From NCBI GenBank assembly GCA_035362935.1, contig DAOSEC010000007.1, positions 16,554 to 80,553 on the forward strand: a stretch of DNA of 64,000 bases, given 5' to 3'. Under the pieces are notes generated by a model. The model was not told where the DNA came from and searched no databases. It worked only from the letters and a program-made list of their open reading frames with translations. This DNA comes from DAOSEC01 sp035362935. Its GTDB lineage: Bacteria; Bacillota_I; Bacilli_A; ML615J-28; CAG-313. This document shows, one piece after another, positions 44,678 through 52,743 of this stretch (the stretch's first letter is position 1; each line of letters opens with the position of its first letter). The position numbers and the translations under genes are program-made.

Positions 44678-44704
44678 ATAAGTGTTTCAATTTAGTTAAT
44701 TATA

Positions 44705-44713
44705 TGGTATAAT
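44705..44713 (+). promoter_or_regulatory. Extended -10 promoter of parE-parC
   Basis: TGGTATAAT at 44705-44713, 34 bases before the chosen ATG. Confidence 0.55.
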
Positions 44714-44746
44714 ATAAATAGAAGAAATGTTCATGAGGTGAATGGT

Positions 44747-46690
44747 ATGCCAACTGTGAAACAAAATATATACAATGAAGATTCGATTCAAGTCTTACAA
44801 GGATTAGAAGCGGTTCGTAAACGCCCTGGGATGTACATTGGATCAACCGATGCGAAAGGCCTCCATCATTTAGTATGGGAAATTGTAGATAATGCAATTG
44901 ACGAAGCTTTAGCTGGTGCATGTACCCAAATCGTTGTTAAAATTCACCAAGACAATTCGGTCGAGGTAAGTGACAATGGACGAGGAATTCCAACAGGAAA
45001 ACACAAAACTGGAAAACCTACGCCAGAAGTTGTTTTTTCGTCGCTTCATTCCGGTGGGAAATTTGACGAAACAGGTGGATATAAAGTAGCTGGAGGGCTA
45101 CATGGCGTTGGATCAAGTGTGGTTAATGCATTAAGTGAATACTTAGAAGTTACCATTCATCGTGAAGGAAAAATCTACTATCAAAAATTTTCAAATGGTG
45201 GAAAAACCATTCATCCACCAAAATCATTAGGAGATACCAAAAAAACGGGAACCATTGTTCACTTTAAACCCGATGCCCTTATTTTTTCATCGACCATTTT
45301 TGACTACAAAACAGTTTCAACCAAATTAAAAGAATCTGCTTATTTAATCAAAGGGTTGCGAATCGATTTGATTGATTATCGAACGGATACTAAGGAAAGT
45401 TTTCGGTTTGAAAATGGAATCGTTGAATTTACTAAAAATTTAACACAAGGAAAAGACTTGCTTCACGAAACTGCATTTTTCGCAGGCGAATATGGAAAAA
45501 TATACGTGGAAGTCGCACTTCAATATTGCGACAAAACTTACAATGAAAATATTTTATCGTTTGTAAATAACATCAGGACGCGGGATGGAGGAACCCATGA
45601 AACTGGTTTGAAAGCGGCATTAACTCGCGTTTTTAACGAACATGCACGTCAAATCGGATTACTCAAAGACAAGGATGAAAACTTAGATGGTTCAGATATC
45701 CGAGAAGGAATGACCGCGATTATCTCAATCCGTGTCCCAGAAAAACTATTACAATTTGAAGGACAGACCAAATCAAAACTTGGAACACCTGAGGCGAGAG
45801 TCAGTGTTGAAATGGTTGTTTCAGAAAAATTAAAGTTTTATTTACAAGAAAAAGGCGAAGTATCGCTTCTCCTCATTCAAAACGCGATCAAAGCAGCGAG
45901 AGCTAGGGATGCGGCACGTAAAGCACGTGATGAAGCGCGAATGGTAAAACAAAAGTTTTCCAAACCTATTAACCTAGCAGGAAAATTAACACCTGCCCAA
46001 AACAAAAATCCAAATCTAAATGAATTATTCATCGTCGAAGGAGATTCTGCTGGTGGTTCAGCAAAGCAAGGACGTGACCGTACCTTCCAAGCAATCTTAC
46101 CGCTAAGAGGAAAAGTCATCAATACTGAAAAAGCAAAGATGGATGAAATCTTAAAAAATGAAGAAATCATGTCCATGATTAGTGCGATTGGTGCTGGATT
46201 CGGCGAAGACTTTGATTCGTCTAAAAGCAATTACAATAAAATCATTATCATGACGGATGCTGATACCGATGGAGCTCACATTCAAGTATTGCTTCTGACC
46301 TTTTTCTTCCGTTATATGAAAGAATTAATCGAAGATGGAAAAGTATATATTGCATTACCACCACTGTACAAAGTGACCACAAAGACCGAATCGTTTTATG
46401 CGTGGAGTGATGAAGAATTAAGAGAACGCATCTCGACAATGAAAAACGTTACGATACAGCGTTACAAAGGGTTAGGGGAAATGAATGCAGATCAATTGTG
46501 GGAAACAACGATGAACCCATCCAAACGCACCCTCATTCAAGTAAGATTGGAAGATTTTGATGACGCTGACAAACGTATTTCAACATTAATGGGGGATGAA
46601 GTCGAACCACGCCGTGAATGGATTGAAAATAATGTTGTTTTCGATTTGGAAGATAACTTTGTCTTAGAGGAGGTTTCAAGCGATGAGTAA
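44747..46690 (+). CDS. parE: DNA topoisomerase IV subunit B
   Basis: 647 residues from ATG 44747 (GAGGTG six bases upstream). GHKL ATPase motifs are VDNAIDEALAG, DNGRGIP and GGLHGVGSSVVNALS; Toprim has EGDSAGGSAKQGRD and TDADTDGAHI. I call ParE rather than GyrB because the partner gene looks like parC and the ParE-style N-terminus DSIQVLQGLEAVRKRPGMYI is present. Confidence 0.9.
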   Translation: MPTVKQNIYNEDSIQVLQGLEAVRKRPGMYIGSTDAKGLHHLVWEIVDNAIDEALAGACTQIVVKIHQDNSVEVSDNGRGIPTGKHKTGKPTPEVVFSSLHSGGKFDETGGYKVAGGLHGVGSSVVNALSEYLEVTIHREGKIYYQKFSNGGKTIHPPKSLGDTKKTGTIVHFKPDALIFSSTIFDYKTVSTKLKESAYLIKGLRIDLIDYRTDTKESFRFENGIVEFTKNLTQGKDLLHETAFFAGEYGKIYVEVALQYCDKTYNENILSFVNNIRTRDGGTHETGLKAALTRVFNEHARQIGLLKDKDENLDGSDIREGMTAIISIRVPEKLLQFEGQTKSKLGTPEARVSVEMVVSEKLKFYLQEKGEVSLLLIQNAIKAARARDAARKARDEARMVKQKFSKPINLAGKLTPAQNKNPNLNELFIVEGDSAGGSAKQGRDRTFQAILPLRGKVINTEKAKMDEILKNEEIMSMISAIGAGFGEDFDSSKSNYNKIIIMTDADTDGAHIQVLLLTFFFRYMKELIEDGKVYIALPPLYKVTTKTESFYAWSDEELRERISTMKNVTIQRYKGLGEMNADQLWETTMNPSKRTLIQVRLEDFDDADKRISTLMGDEVEPRREWIENNVVFDLEDNFVLEEVSSDE

Positions 46691-49160
46691 GAAAAAGATT
46701 ACAAAAATCATTGAACAGTTCGCAACTGAAACCATTCTTGAAGAAAATTTAGAAAATATTGTCGGTGAGCGATTCGGAAGGTACTCAAAATACATTATTC
46801 AAGACCGTGCATTACCAGATGTACGCGATGGTTTAAAACCAGTTCAACGTCGCATTTTATATGCGATGTATAAACTTGGCATGTTTTCAAACAAACCTTA
46901 TAAAAAGTCTGCCCGCATTGTCGGAGAAGTGATTGGAAAATACCATCCACATGGGGATACCTCTGTATATGATGCGATGGTTCGTATGTCACAAGACTTT
47001 AAGATGTTATTACCACTGATTGATATGCATGGAAACAATGGGTCCGTTGATGGAGACCCACCTGCTGCGATGCGTTATACCGAAACAAGATTATCAATCT
47101 ACGCAGAAAAGATGTTAGCCGATATCAACAAACGAACCGTAGGTCTCATTCCAAATTTTGATGATGAAGAATACGAACCGATTGTCTTACCATCAAAATT
47201 TCCGAATTTACTGGTCAATGGTTCCACTGGGATTTCAGCAGGATATGCAACAGACATTCCACCACATAATGTTGGCGAAATCATTGACGCTGTCATTTAT
47301 TTGATGGATAACAAAGAAGCAACGCTCGAAGAATTGATGAAAATTGTGGAAGGACCTGATTTTCCAACCGGTGGTATTGTACAAGGAATGGATGGCATCA
47401 AAGAAGCATACAAATCCGGTAGAGGAAAAATCATCATCAATGCGAAAAGTGAAATCGTAGAGGGCCGTGGCGATTCTCAAATCATTATCACAGAAATCCC
47501 ATTTGAGGTCAACAAGGCACAACTTGTTAAGCGGATGAATGATGTGAAAATCCAACGCGGTATAGATGGAGTCAAAGACATTCGGGACGAATCCGATCGC
47601 GAGGGACTTCGTATCGTGATTGATGTTAAGAAGGAAGTAAGTGCGGATTTTATTCGTAACTTCTTCTATAAGACAACCGATTTACAAAAGTCATATAACT
47701 TTAATATGGTTGCAATTCACAACAACCGTCCAGTTATGATGGGACTTATCAACATTTTAGAAGCTTACATTGCACACCAAAAAGAGATTATTACCAACCG
47801 ATCGAACTTTGAGTTACAAAAAGCAGAACGTAGAAAACATATTGTTGAAGGTTTGATATCAATGGTATCGATATTAGATGCTGTGATCCAAACCATTCGT
47901 AATTCTCAAAACAAAAAAGATGCCAAGGAAAACATCATTACAAATTATGGATTTACGGAAATTCAAGCAGAAGCAATCGTGATGCTTCAATTATACAAAT
48001 TAACCAATACTGATATATTTGCATTAAGACAAGAAGATAAAGAGTTAACCCAAGAAATTAAGTATTTAAAATCAATTCTTTCCAGTGATCAAGTCTTACA
48101 AGATGTCATTAAAAAAGAACTCCTCGCAACAAAAGAGGAAATTCAAGTTGCTAGAAGAACTGTGATTGAACATGATGTGGAAGAAATAGTAATCGAACAA
48201 GAAGAGTTGATTGTCAAAGAAGAAGTTATGTTAATCATCACCCATGATGGATACTTAAAACGATTATCAAAAAAACAATACGCAGCCAATCAAGATGCGA
48301 TTAAGTTAAAAGAAGGTGATGTCATAACGGCTACGTTTGAAGTTATGACAACCGATACCCTTCTACAATTCACTGACTTAGGAAATTATGTGTATTTACC
48401 AATTCACAAGATTCCAGAAGTGAAGAACAAGGATTTAGGAATCCATGTATCAACGTTAATTGGGATGGAAGCCGATGAAAAGATAATCTTTTCCTGTGTC
48501 GTAGATGACTTTAATAAAAAACGGTATGTACTACTTGCAACCAAAGACGGATTAATCAAACGAATGATTATCAAAGATTTAGATGTCAACCGTTATTCAA
48601 AAGTGTTGCGCGCAACCAAACTACGCGATGGAGATTACGTGGTATCTGCTGACATTTGTAACGGGGAAGATGCGGATGTTGTAATTGGTACGAAGGATGG
48701 ATTCATGAATCGATACGATGCCAAAGAGGTGAGTGTACTAGCACCACCATCCTATGGTGTCAAATCGATTGAATTAAAATCAAGACCAACAGATTATGTT
48801 GTTTCTGCTAAGTATGTTAGAGAACGTGACATTGTTGTGTTATTAACCAACCGTGGGAATGTCAAACGTTTACGTATGGAAGAAATCAATAAGGGTAGAA
48901 AAAATCATGTTGGACGCATGTATCTTAAATTAGTGAAGTCGAATCACCATGAAGCCGTTACATTTGATATTATCCATAGACGCAATGCAAATTCCGATTT
49001 AGATAGTTACATTTTCTGTGAAAAAGGATTCATTCCACTCGATTACGCAGTGTTTCGAACAGCAACTGCGGACAATGGGAAAAAGATTCTTGAAACAACA
49101 ACGATTGGAAAACCATTAGAACTTGTCATATCAAGAAACAATGTTGATTTTGAAGAATAA
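46683..49160 (+). CDS. parC: DNA topoisomerase IV subunit A
   Basis: 825 residues, overlapping parE by 8 bases. It has the winged-helix breakage domain with catalytic Tyr in PAAMRYTETRLS, the N-terminal ALPDVRDGLKPVQRRILYAM, and a C-terminal beta-pinwheel. ParC-like MHGNNGSVDGDPP supports topo IV over gyrase. In the quinolone region HPHGDTSVYDAM the usual Ser is Thr and the usual Glu is Asp. Confidence 0.9.
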   Translation: MSKKKITKIIEQFATETILEENLENIVGERFGRYSKYIIQDRALPDVRDGLKPVQRRILYAMYKLGMFSNKPYKKSARIVGEVIGKYHPHGDTSVYDAMVRMSQDFKMLLPLIDMHGNNGSVDGDPPAAMRYTETRLSIYAEKMLADINKRTVGLIPNFDDEEYEPIVLPSKFPNLLVNGSTGISAGYATDIPPHNVGEIIDAVIYLMDNKEATLEELMKIVEGPDFPTGGIVQGMDGIKEAYKSGRGKIIINAKSEIVEGRGDSQIIITEIPFEVNKAQLVKRMNDVKIQRGIDGVKDIRDESDREGLRIVIDVKKEVSADFIRNFFYKTTDLQKSYNFNMVAIHNNRPVMMGLINILEAYIAHQKEIITNRSNFELQKAERRKHIVEGLISMVSILDAVIQTIRNSQNKKDAKENIITNYGFTEIQAEAIVMLQLYKLTNTDIFALRQEDKELTQEIKYLKSILSSDQVLQDVIKKELLATKEEIQVARRTVIEHDVEEIVIEQEELIVKEEVMLIITHDGYLKRLSKKQYAANQDAIKLKEGDVITATFEVMTTDTLLQFTDLGNYVYLPIHKIPEVKNKDLGIHVSTLIGMEADEKIIFSCVVDDFNKKRYVLLATKDGLIKRMIIKDLDVNRYSKVLRATKLRDGDYVVSADICNGEDADVVIGTKDGFMNRYDAKEVSVLAPPSYGVKSIELKSRPTDYVVSAKYVRERDIVVLLTNRGNVKRLRMEEINKGRKNHVGRMYLKLVKSNHHEAVTFDIIHRRNANSDLDSYIFCEKGFIPLDYAVFRTATADNGKKILETTTIGKPLELVISRNNVDFEE

Positions 49161-49166
49161 CATCAA

Positions 49167-49200
49167 AAAAACCACGAAATCGTTTGTTTCGTGGTTTTCG
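49167..49200 (+). terminator. Terminator after parC
   Basis: A 12-bp stem (49168-49179 with 49187-49198) and 7-base loop, between convergent genes. Confidence 0.78.
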
Positions 49201-49211
49201 TTGTTTCGTTG

Positions 49212-51389
49212 TTACTTAAATAAGAATCCTAAGATTGGTTGAATATTGGCCAAGATTGGCACGATGATCAAGCTTACAATCGACATTAATTTGATTAAAA
49301 TATCCATCGAAGGTCCAGCGGTATCTTTGAACGGATCTCCTACTGTGTCTCCGGTCACCGTTGCTTTGTGTGTTTCAGAACCTTTTCCACCATAGTTTCC
49401 TTCTTCAACGTATTTTTTCGCATTGTCCCATGCTCCACCAGAGTTTGCCATGAAGACTGCTAACATAATCGCAGATACAAGTCCTCCTACAAGTAGACCT
49501 CCTAGTCCTTCTGCACCTAGTAAGATACCAGCAATGATTGGAGACAAGACAGCGATCATTGCAGGAAGAATCATTTCTTTTAGTGCTGCTTTGGTTGAGA
49601 TATCAACACATTTTGCATAGTTTGGCAAGGATGTTCCTGCCATAATTCCAGGATCGTTTCTAAATTGATCACGCACTTCTTCAATCATTTTATTCGCAGC
49701 TTTTCCAACCGATTTGATGACGAGTGCTGTGAACAAGAATGGTAACATCGCTCCAACAAATACTCCAACCATAACACCTGGTTGTAAGATGTCAATCCCT
49801 GTTCCATCCGATAGTCCTGCTGATTTTTCAAACGCGAAGAACAATCCAATGCTTGTTAAAGCAGCAGAACCAATGCAGAATCCCTTTCCGATTGCTGCTG
49901 TAGTGTTTCCAACAGAATCAAGTTTATCTGTAATTTTACGAACCTTTTTATCTAGTTTGCTCATTTCGGCAATTCCACCCGCATTGTCTGCGATTGGTCC
50001 ATAGGCATCCACCGAAATGGTAATACCAGCTGTAGATAACATCCCTACTGCAGCCAATGCGATTCCATACATGTCTTTTGTGAATAAGTAGGCAATAATG
50101 ATTCCACCTACCAAAGCAACAATTGTTAAGAAGGTAGATTGCATCCCTACTCCAAATCCAGCGATAACATTGGTCGCATGACCAGTTTGAGATTGATGAG
50201 CAATTTCTTTTACATGTTTATAATCAGAAGAAGTATAGTACTCAGCAATAAATCCGATTGCAATTCCGACAACAAGTCCGATTGCTAGCGCACCGAAGAT
50301 TCCCCAAGCACGTGCTCCTTCAAAAAATACAAAACTAAAAATTAAACTTGCGACAATCATTAAACCAGCACCAACATAAGTTGAGATGGCAAGTGCTCGC
50401 TGTGGATTTGTCCATTCTTTCATCCGAATAAACATAACAGATAATACAGCAGATAACACTCCCATACCTGCGATAACGAGTGGAAATACTGCACTTCGAA
50501 CGATTCCACCAAGTTGTACAGAAGTAATCGTTGCGATATCAAAATTAACAAAGGCATAAAGCCCGAGTGTTAAAGCAGAAATAATGGAACCTACGTAACT
50601 TTCGGTTAAGTCACTACCCATACCAGCAACATCCCCTACGTTATCCCCAACGTTATCAGCGATAACTGCTGGATTTCTAGGATCGTCTTCTGGGATACCA
50701 GCTTCGACTTTACCAACTAAGTCAGCTCCAACATCGGCTGCTTTGGTGAAAATTCCACCACCAACACGACCGAACAATGCGATTAAGGAAGCCCCTAATC
50801 CATATCCAGCAACGGTATTAATGGCATTTTTCAATGCTTCATATTGATGTGCTGGGTTATCTACATGAGAACCCCCAAAGAACCAGTAAAATAAGAAGAA
50901 TAAGACAGATAGTCCAAATAGTCCGAGTCCAACGACTGTGAGACCTAAAACAGATCCACCACTAAAGGCAACACGGAGTGCTGCACTCATACCGTGAGTG
51001 TTCGCTGCTGAAGCAGTTCTTGCATTGGCTTTCGTTGCTGTATGCATTCCAATCCATCCGGCAGTTCCAGAAAACAACGCTCCAACGATAAAAGCAATTG
51101 CTGCTTTCCATCCAACCCCTTCTGCACCTTGTAATGCAGGAATCAGTTCTGTTAAGGCGAGCAATGCTCCAACTCCTAATGCAAAATAAGTAATGATACG
51201 GTATTGTCGTTTCATGAATGCCATTGCACCTTCATGAATATACCCTGAAATCTCTTCAATACGTGTGTGTCCAACTTTCATTTTTGTTACTTTTCTGTTT
51301 AATACATAGGCATAGAGTAACGATATGAGTGCTGATAATGCGGCAACTCCAATGAAAATAGCCGTTGTAGATAATTGTTCAAATGGCAT
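49212..51389 (-). CDS. hppA: K+-dependent membrane-bound pyrophosphatase
   Basis: 725 residues, about sixteen helices. Hydrolyses PPi and pumps Na+ and/or H+. It has the catalytic DVGADLVGKVEAGIPEDDPRN and DNVGDNVGDVAGMGSDL. GNTTAAIGKG with Ala indicates the K+-dependent class. DLTESYVG is like Na+-pumping members, so sodium is plausible but not certain. The start at 51389 follows GGGAGG; a longer frame begins upstream of that site. Confidence 0.94.
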   Translation of the reverse strand: MPFEQLSTTAIFIGVAALSALISLLYAYVLNRKVTKMKVGHTRIEEISGYIHEGAMAFMKRQYRIITYFALGVGALLALTELIPALQGAEGVGWKAAIAFIVGALFSGTAGWIGMHTATKANARTASAANTHGMSAALRVAFSGGSVLGLTVVGLGLFGLSVLFFLFYWFFGGSHVDNPAHQYEALKNAINTVAGYGLGASLIALFGRVGGGIFTKAADVGADLVGKVEAGIPEDDPRNPAVIADNVGDNVGDVAGMGSDLTESYVGSIISALTLGLYAFVNFDIATITSVQLGGIVRSAVFPLVIAGMGVLSAVLSVMFIRMKEWTNPQRALAISTYVGAGLMIVASLIFSFVFFEGARAWGIFGALAIGLVVGIAIGFIAEYYTSSDYKHVKEIAHQSQTGHATNVIAGFGVGMQSTFLTIVALVGGIIIAYLFTKDMYGIALAAVGMLSTAGITISVDAYGPIADNAGGIAEMSKLDKKVRKITDKLDSVGNTTAAIGKGFCIGSAALTSIGLFFAFEKSAGLSDGTGIDILQPGVMVGVFVGAMLPFLFTALVIKSVGKAANKMIEEVRDQFRNDPGIMAGTSLPNYAKCVDISTKAALKEMILPAMIAVLSPIIAGILLGAEGLGGLLVGGLVSAIMLAVFMANSGGAWDNAKKYVEEGNYGGKGSETHKATVTGDTVGDPFKDTAGPSMDILIKLMSIVSLIIVPILANIQPILGFLFK

Positions 51390-51422
51390 ACAGTTTCCTC
51401 CCTTTTTCATTAAGCCAAACTC

Positions 51423-51451
51423 ATTATATCACTACCATTTACTTATTTCAA
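51423..51451 (-). promoter_or_regulatory. Promoter of hppA
   Basis: On the minus strand, TTGAAA (51451-51446) and TATAAT (51428-51423) with a 17-bp spacer. The left IS-flanking repeat begins five bases upstream of the -35. Confidence 0.7.
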
Positions 51452-51455
51452 TCTC

Positions 51456-51481
51456 AAAATGTGGAAATCAATTAACTAGAT
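51456..51481 (+). repeat. Left 26-bp direct repeat flanking the IS
   Basis: Identical over 26 bases to 52599-52624 and in the same orientation. It begins AAAATGTGG and ends TTAACTAGAT. It lies outside the IS terminal inverted repeat, so it looks like a target-site duplication, though unusually long. Confidence 0.85.
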
Positions 51482-51515
51482 TGTAGTGTTACAATAGATG
51501 TGACACCATCTAGAA

Positions 51516-51544
51516 TTGAAAAAAGATCTAAACCCTTGTATAAT
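51516..51544 (+). promoter_or_regulatory. Transposase promoter
   Basis: TTGAAA (51516-51521) and TATAAT (51539-51544) with 17 bp spacing, inside the IS left end. Confidence 0.7.
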
Positions 51545-51583
51545 TTTAATAACCACAAAAAAACCAACAAGGGGGTTTAGATC
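51525..51583 (+). repeat. Inverted repeat able to mask the transposase ribosome site
   Basis: GATCTAAACCC (51525-51535) pairs perfectly with GGGTTTAGATC (51573-51583). The right arm includes part of the GGGGG ribosome site. The left arm lies upstream of the expected transcript start, so only read-through RNA from outside would fold this way. Confidence 0.7.
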
Positions 51584-51584
51584 C

Positions 51585-52553
51585 ATGGCTATTATAACAC
51601 GTATCGCTCATTCTATCAATACTACCGTAAAAGCAGTCCAAACGTATCGAAACAATAACTATTCCGTTGATCACATCTGTCGTAAGTATCATATCTCGAA
51701 ATCTTCTCTAATGCGTTGGAATAAGAAATATGACGGGACGAAAGAATCTTTAATGGATCAATCAAAACGTCCTCTTTCTCCACATCCAAACGCTCATACA
51801 GAAGATGAACTTAAAAAGATTAAAGCGTTAATCAAACGGAATCCACATATCGGATTAAATGAACTCTATACCAAACTTCGAATTGAAATCGCGTATTCCA
51901 GACATTATGCGAGCTTATATCGCGTATTAAAGCGATTAGGCTTTTATGATGTCCAACTAGTAACGAAAAAGAAATACATTCCAAAACCGTATCATACCCC
52001 ACAATCTGTTGGAGAAAAATGGCAGTTAGATGTCAAGTATGTTCCAAAAGAGTGTTATACGGCCATGAAAGGCACAGATGATAAGTTTTATCAGTATACC
52101 GTCATTGATGAAGCTTCGAGAGAACGTTTCATCTATCCTTATCGTGAATTATCTAGTTACAGTTCTTGTGACTTTATAAGACGTGCGATATCTTACTTTG
52201 GTTATACTCCAAGAATGATTCAAACTGACAATGGGATTGAATTTTCACACTTTAGAGAAACGAAGATGATTCATCCGTTCGATGTCTTCTGTGCGAGTCT
52301 CAATATTGAACACAAGCTTATCCGTCCTAGAACTCCTAGACACAATGGAAAAGTCGAACGAAGTCATCGAAATGACAATGAACGATTTTATAAGTATCTG
52401 TCGTTTTATTCTTATGAGGATCTGTTAAAACAGATGAAGGATTACCTTTACCGAAGCAATCGAATTTTATCTTCTACTCTCAACTGGAAATCACCTGTTG
52501 AAAAAAGAATTGAATTAGAACAAAGTGGTTTTTTCAATTATACACTATCCTAA
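51585..52553 (+). CDS. IS481-like DDE transposase
   Basis: 322 residues. An N-terminal helix-turn-helix (YSVDHICRKYHISKSSLMRWNKKY) is followed by an rve integrase core with catalytic Asp in WQLDVKYV, Asp in QTDNGIEF and Glu in HNGKVERSHR. Intact, with no frameshift. ATG 51585 follows AAGGGGG; an earlier in-frame start at 51516 is upstream of the promoter -10. Confidence 0.92.
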   Translation: MAIITRIAHSINTTVKAVQTYRNNNYSVDHICRKYHISKSSLMRWNKKYDGTKESLMDQSKRPLSPHPNAHTEDELKKIKALIKRNPHIGLNELYTKLRIEIAYSRHYASLYRVLKRLGFYDVQLVTKKKYIPKPYHTPQSVGEKWQLDVKYVPKECYTAMKGTDDKFYQYTVIDEASRERFIYPYRELSSYSSCDFIRRAISYFGYTPRMIQTDNGIEFSHFRETKMIHPFDVFCASLNIEHKLIRPRTPRHNGKVERSHRNDNERFYKYLSFYSYEDLLKQMKDYLYRSNRILSSTLNWKSPVEKRIELEQSGFFNYTLS

Positions 52554-52598
52554 TCTTTCTTTTACTTTTTTTGGTATCACATCATTTACAAACCTACA

Positions 52599-52624
52599 AA
52601 AATGTGGAAATCAATTAACTAGAT
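52599..52624 (+). repeat. Right 26-bp direct repeat flanking the IS
   Basis: Exact copy of 51456-51481, immediately outside the right terminal inverted repeat. Confidence 0.85.
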
Positions 52625-52676
52625 ATCTTTTTGATACGTTTTACAACAATGAAAGTTCTTTCATATTTATTTGCAA

Positions 52677-52705
52677 TTGTATTTGGAGGAAGTTTGTGGT
52701 ATAAT
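52677..52705 (+). promoter_or_regulatory. Promoter of the PAS-GGDEF-HD-GYP gene
   Basis: TTGTAT (52677-52682) and TATAAT (52700-52705), 17 bp spacing, with TGG extended -10. Confidence 0.7.
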
Positions 52706-52743
52706 GTACACATATTATTGATTTTTGAGAGGACAGAAACGAA

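Larger units (their letters stand above)
51482..52598 (+). mobile_element. IS481-like insertion sequence, apparently complete
   Basis: 1117 bp bounded by TGTAG...CTACA. Imperfect terminal inverted repeats of about 27 bp share TTGTAG at the tips and GATGTGA[CT]ACCA inside (about 51497-51508 and the complement of 52572-52583). It carries one intact transposase gene with its own promoter. It sits between the divergent hppA and PAS-GGDEF genes without breaking either. Confidence 0.85.
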
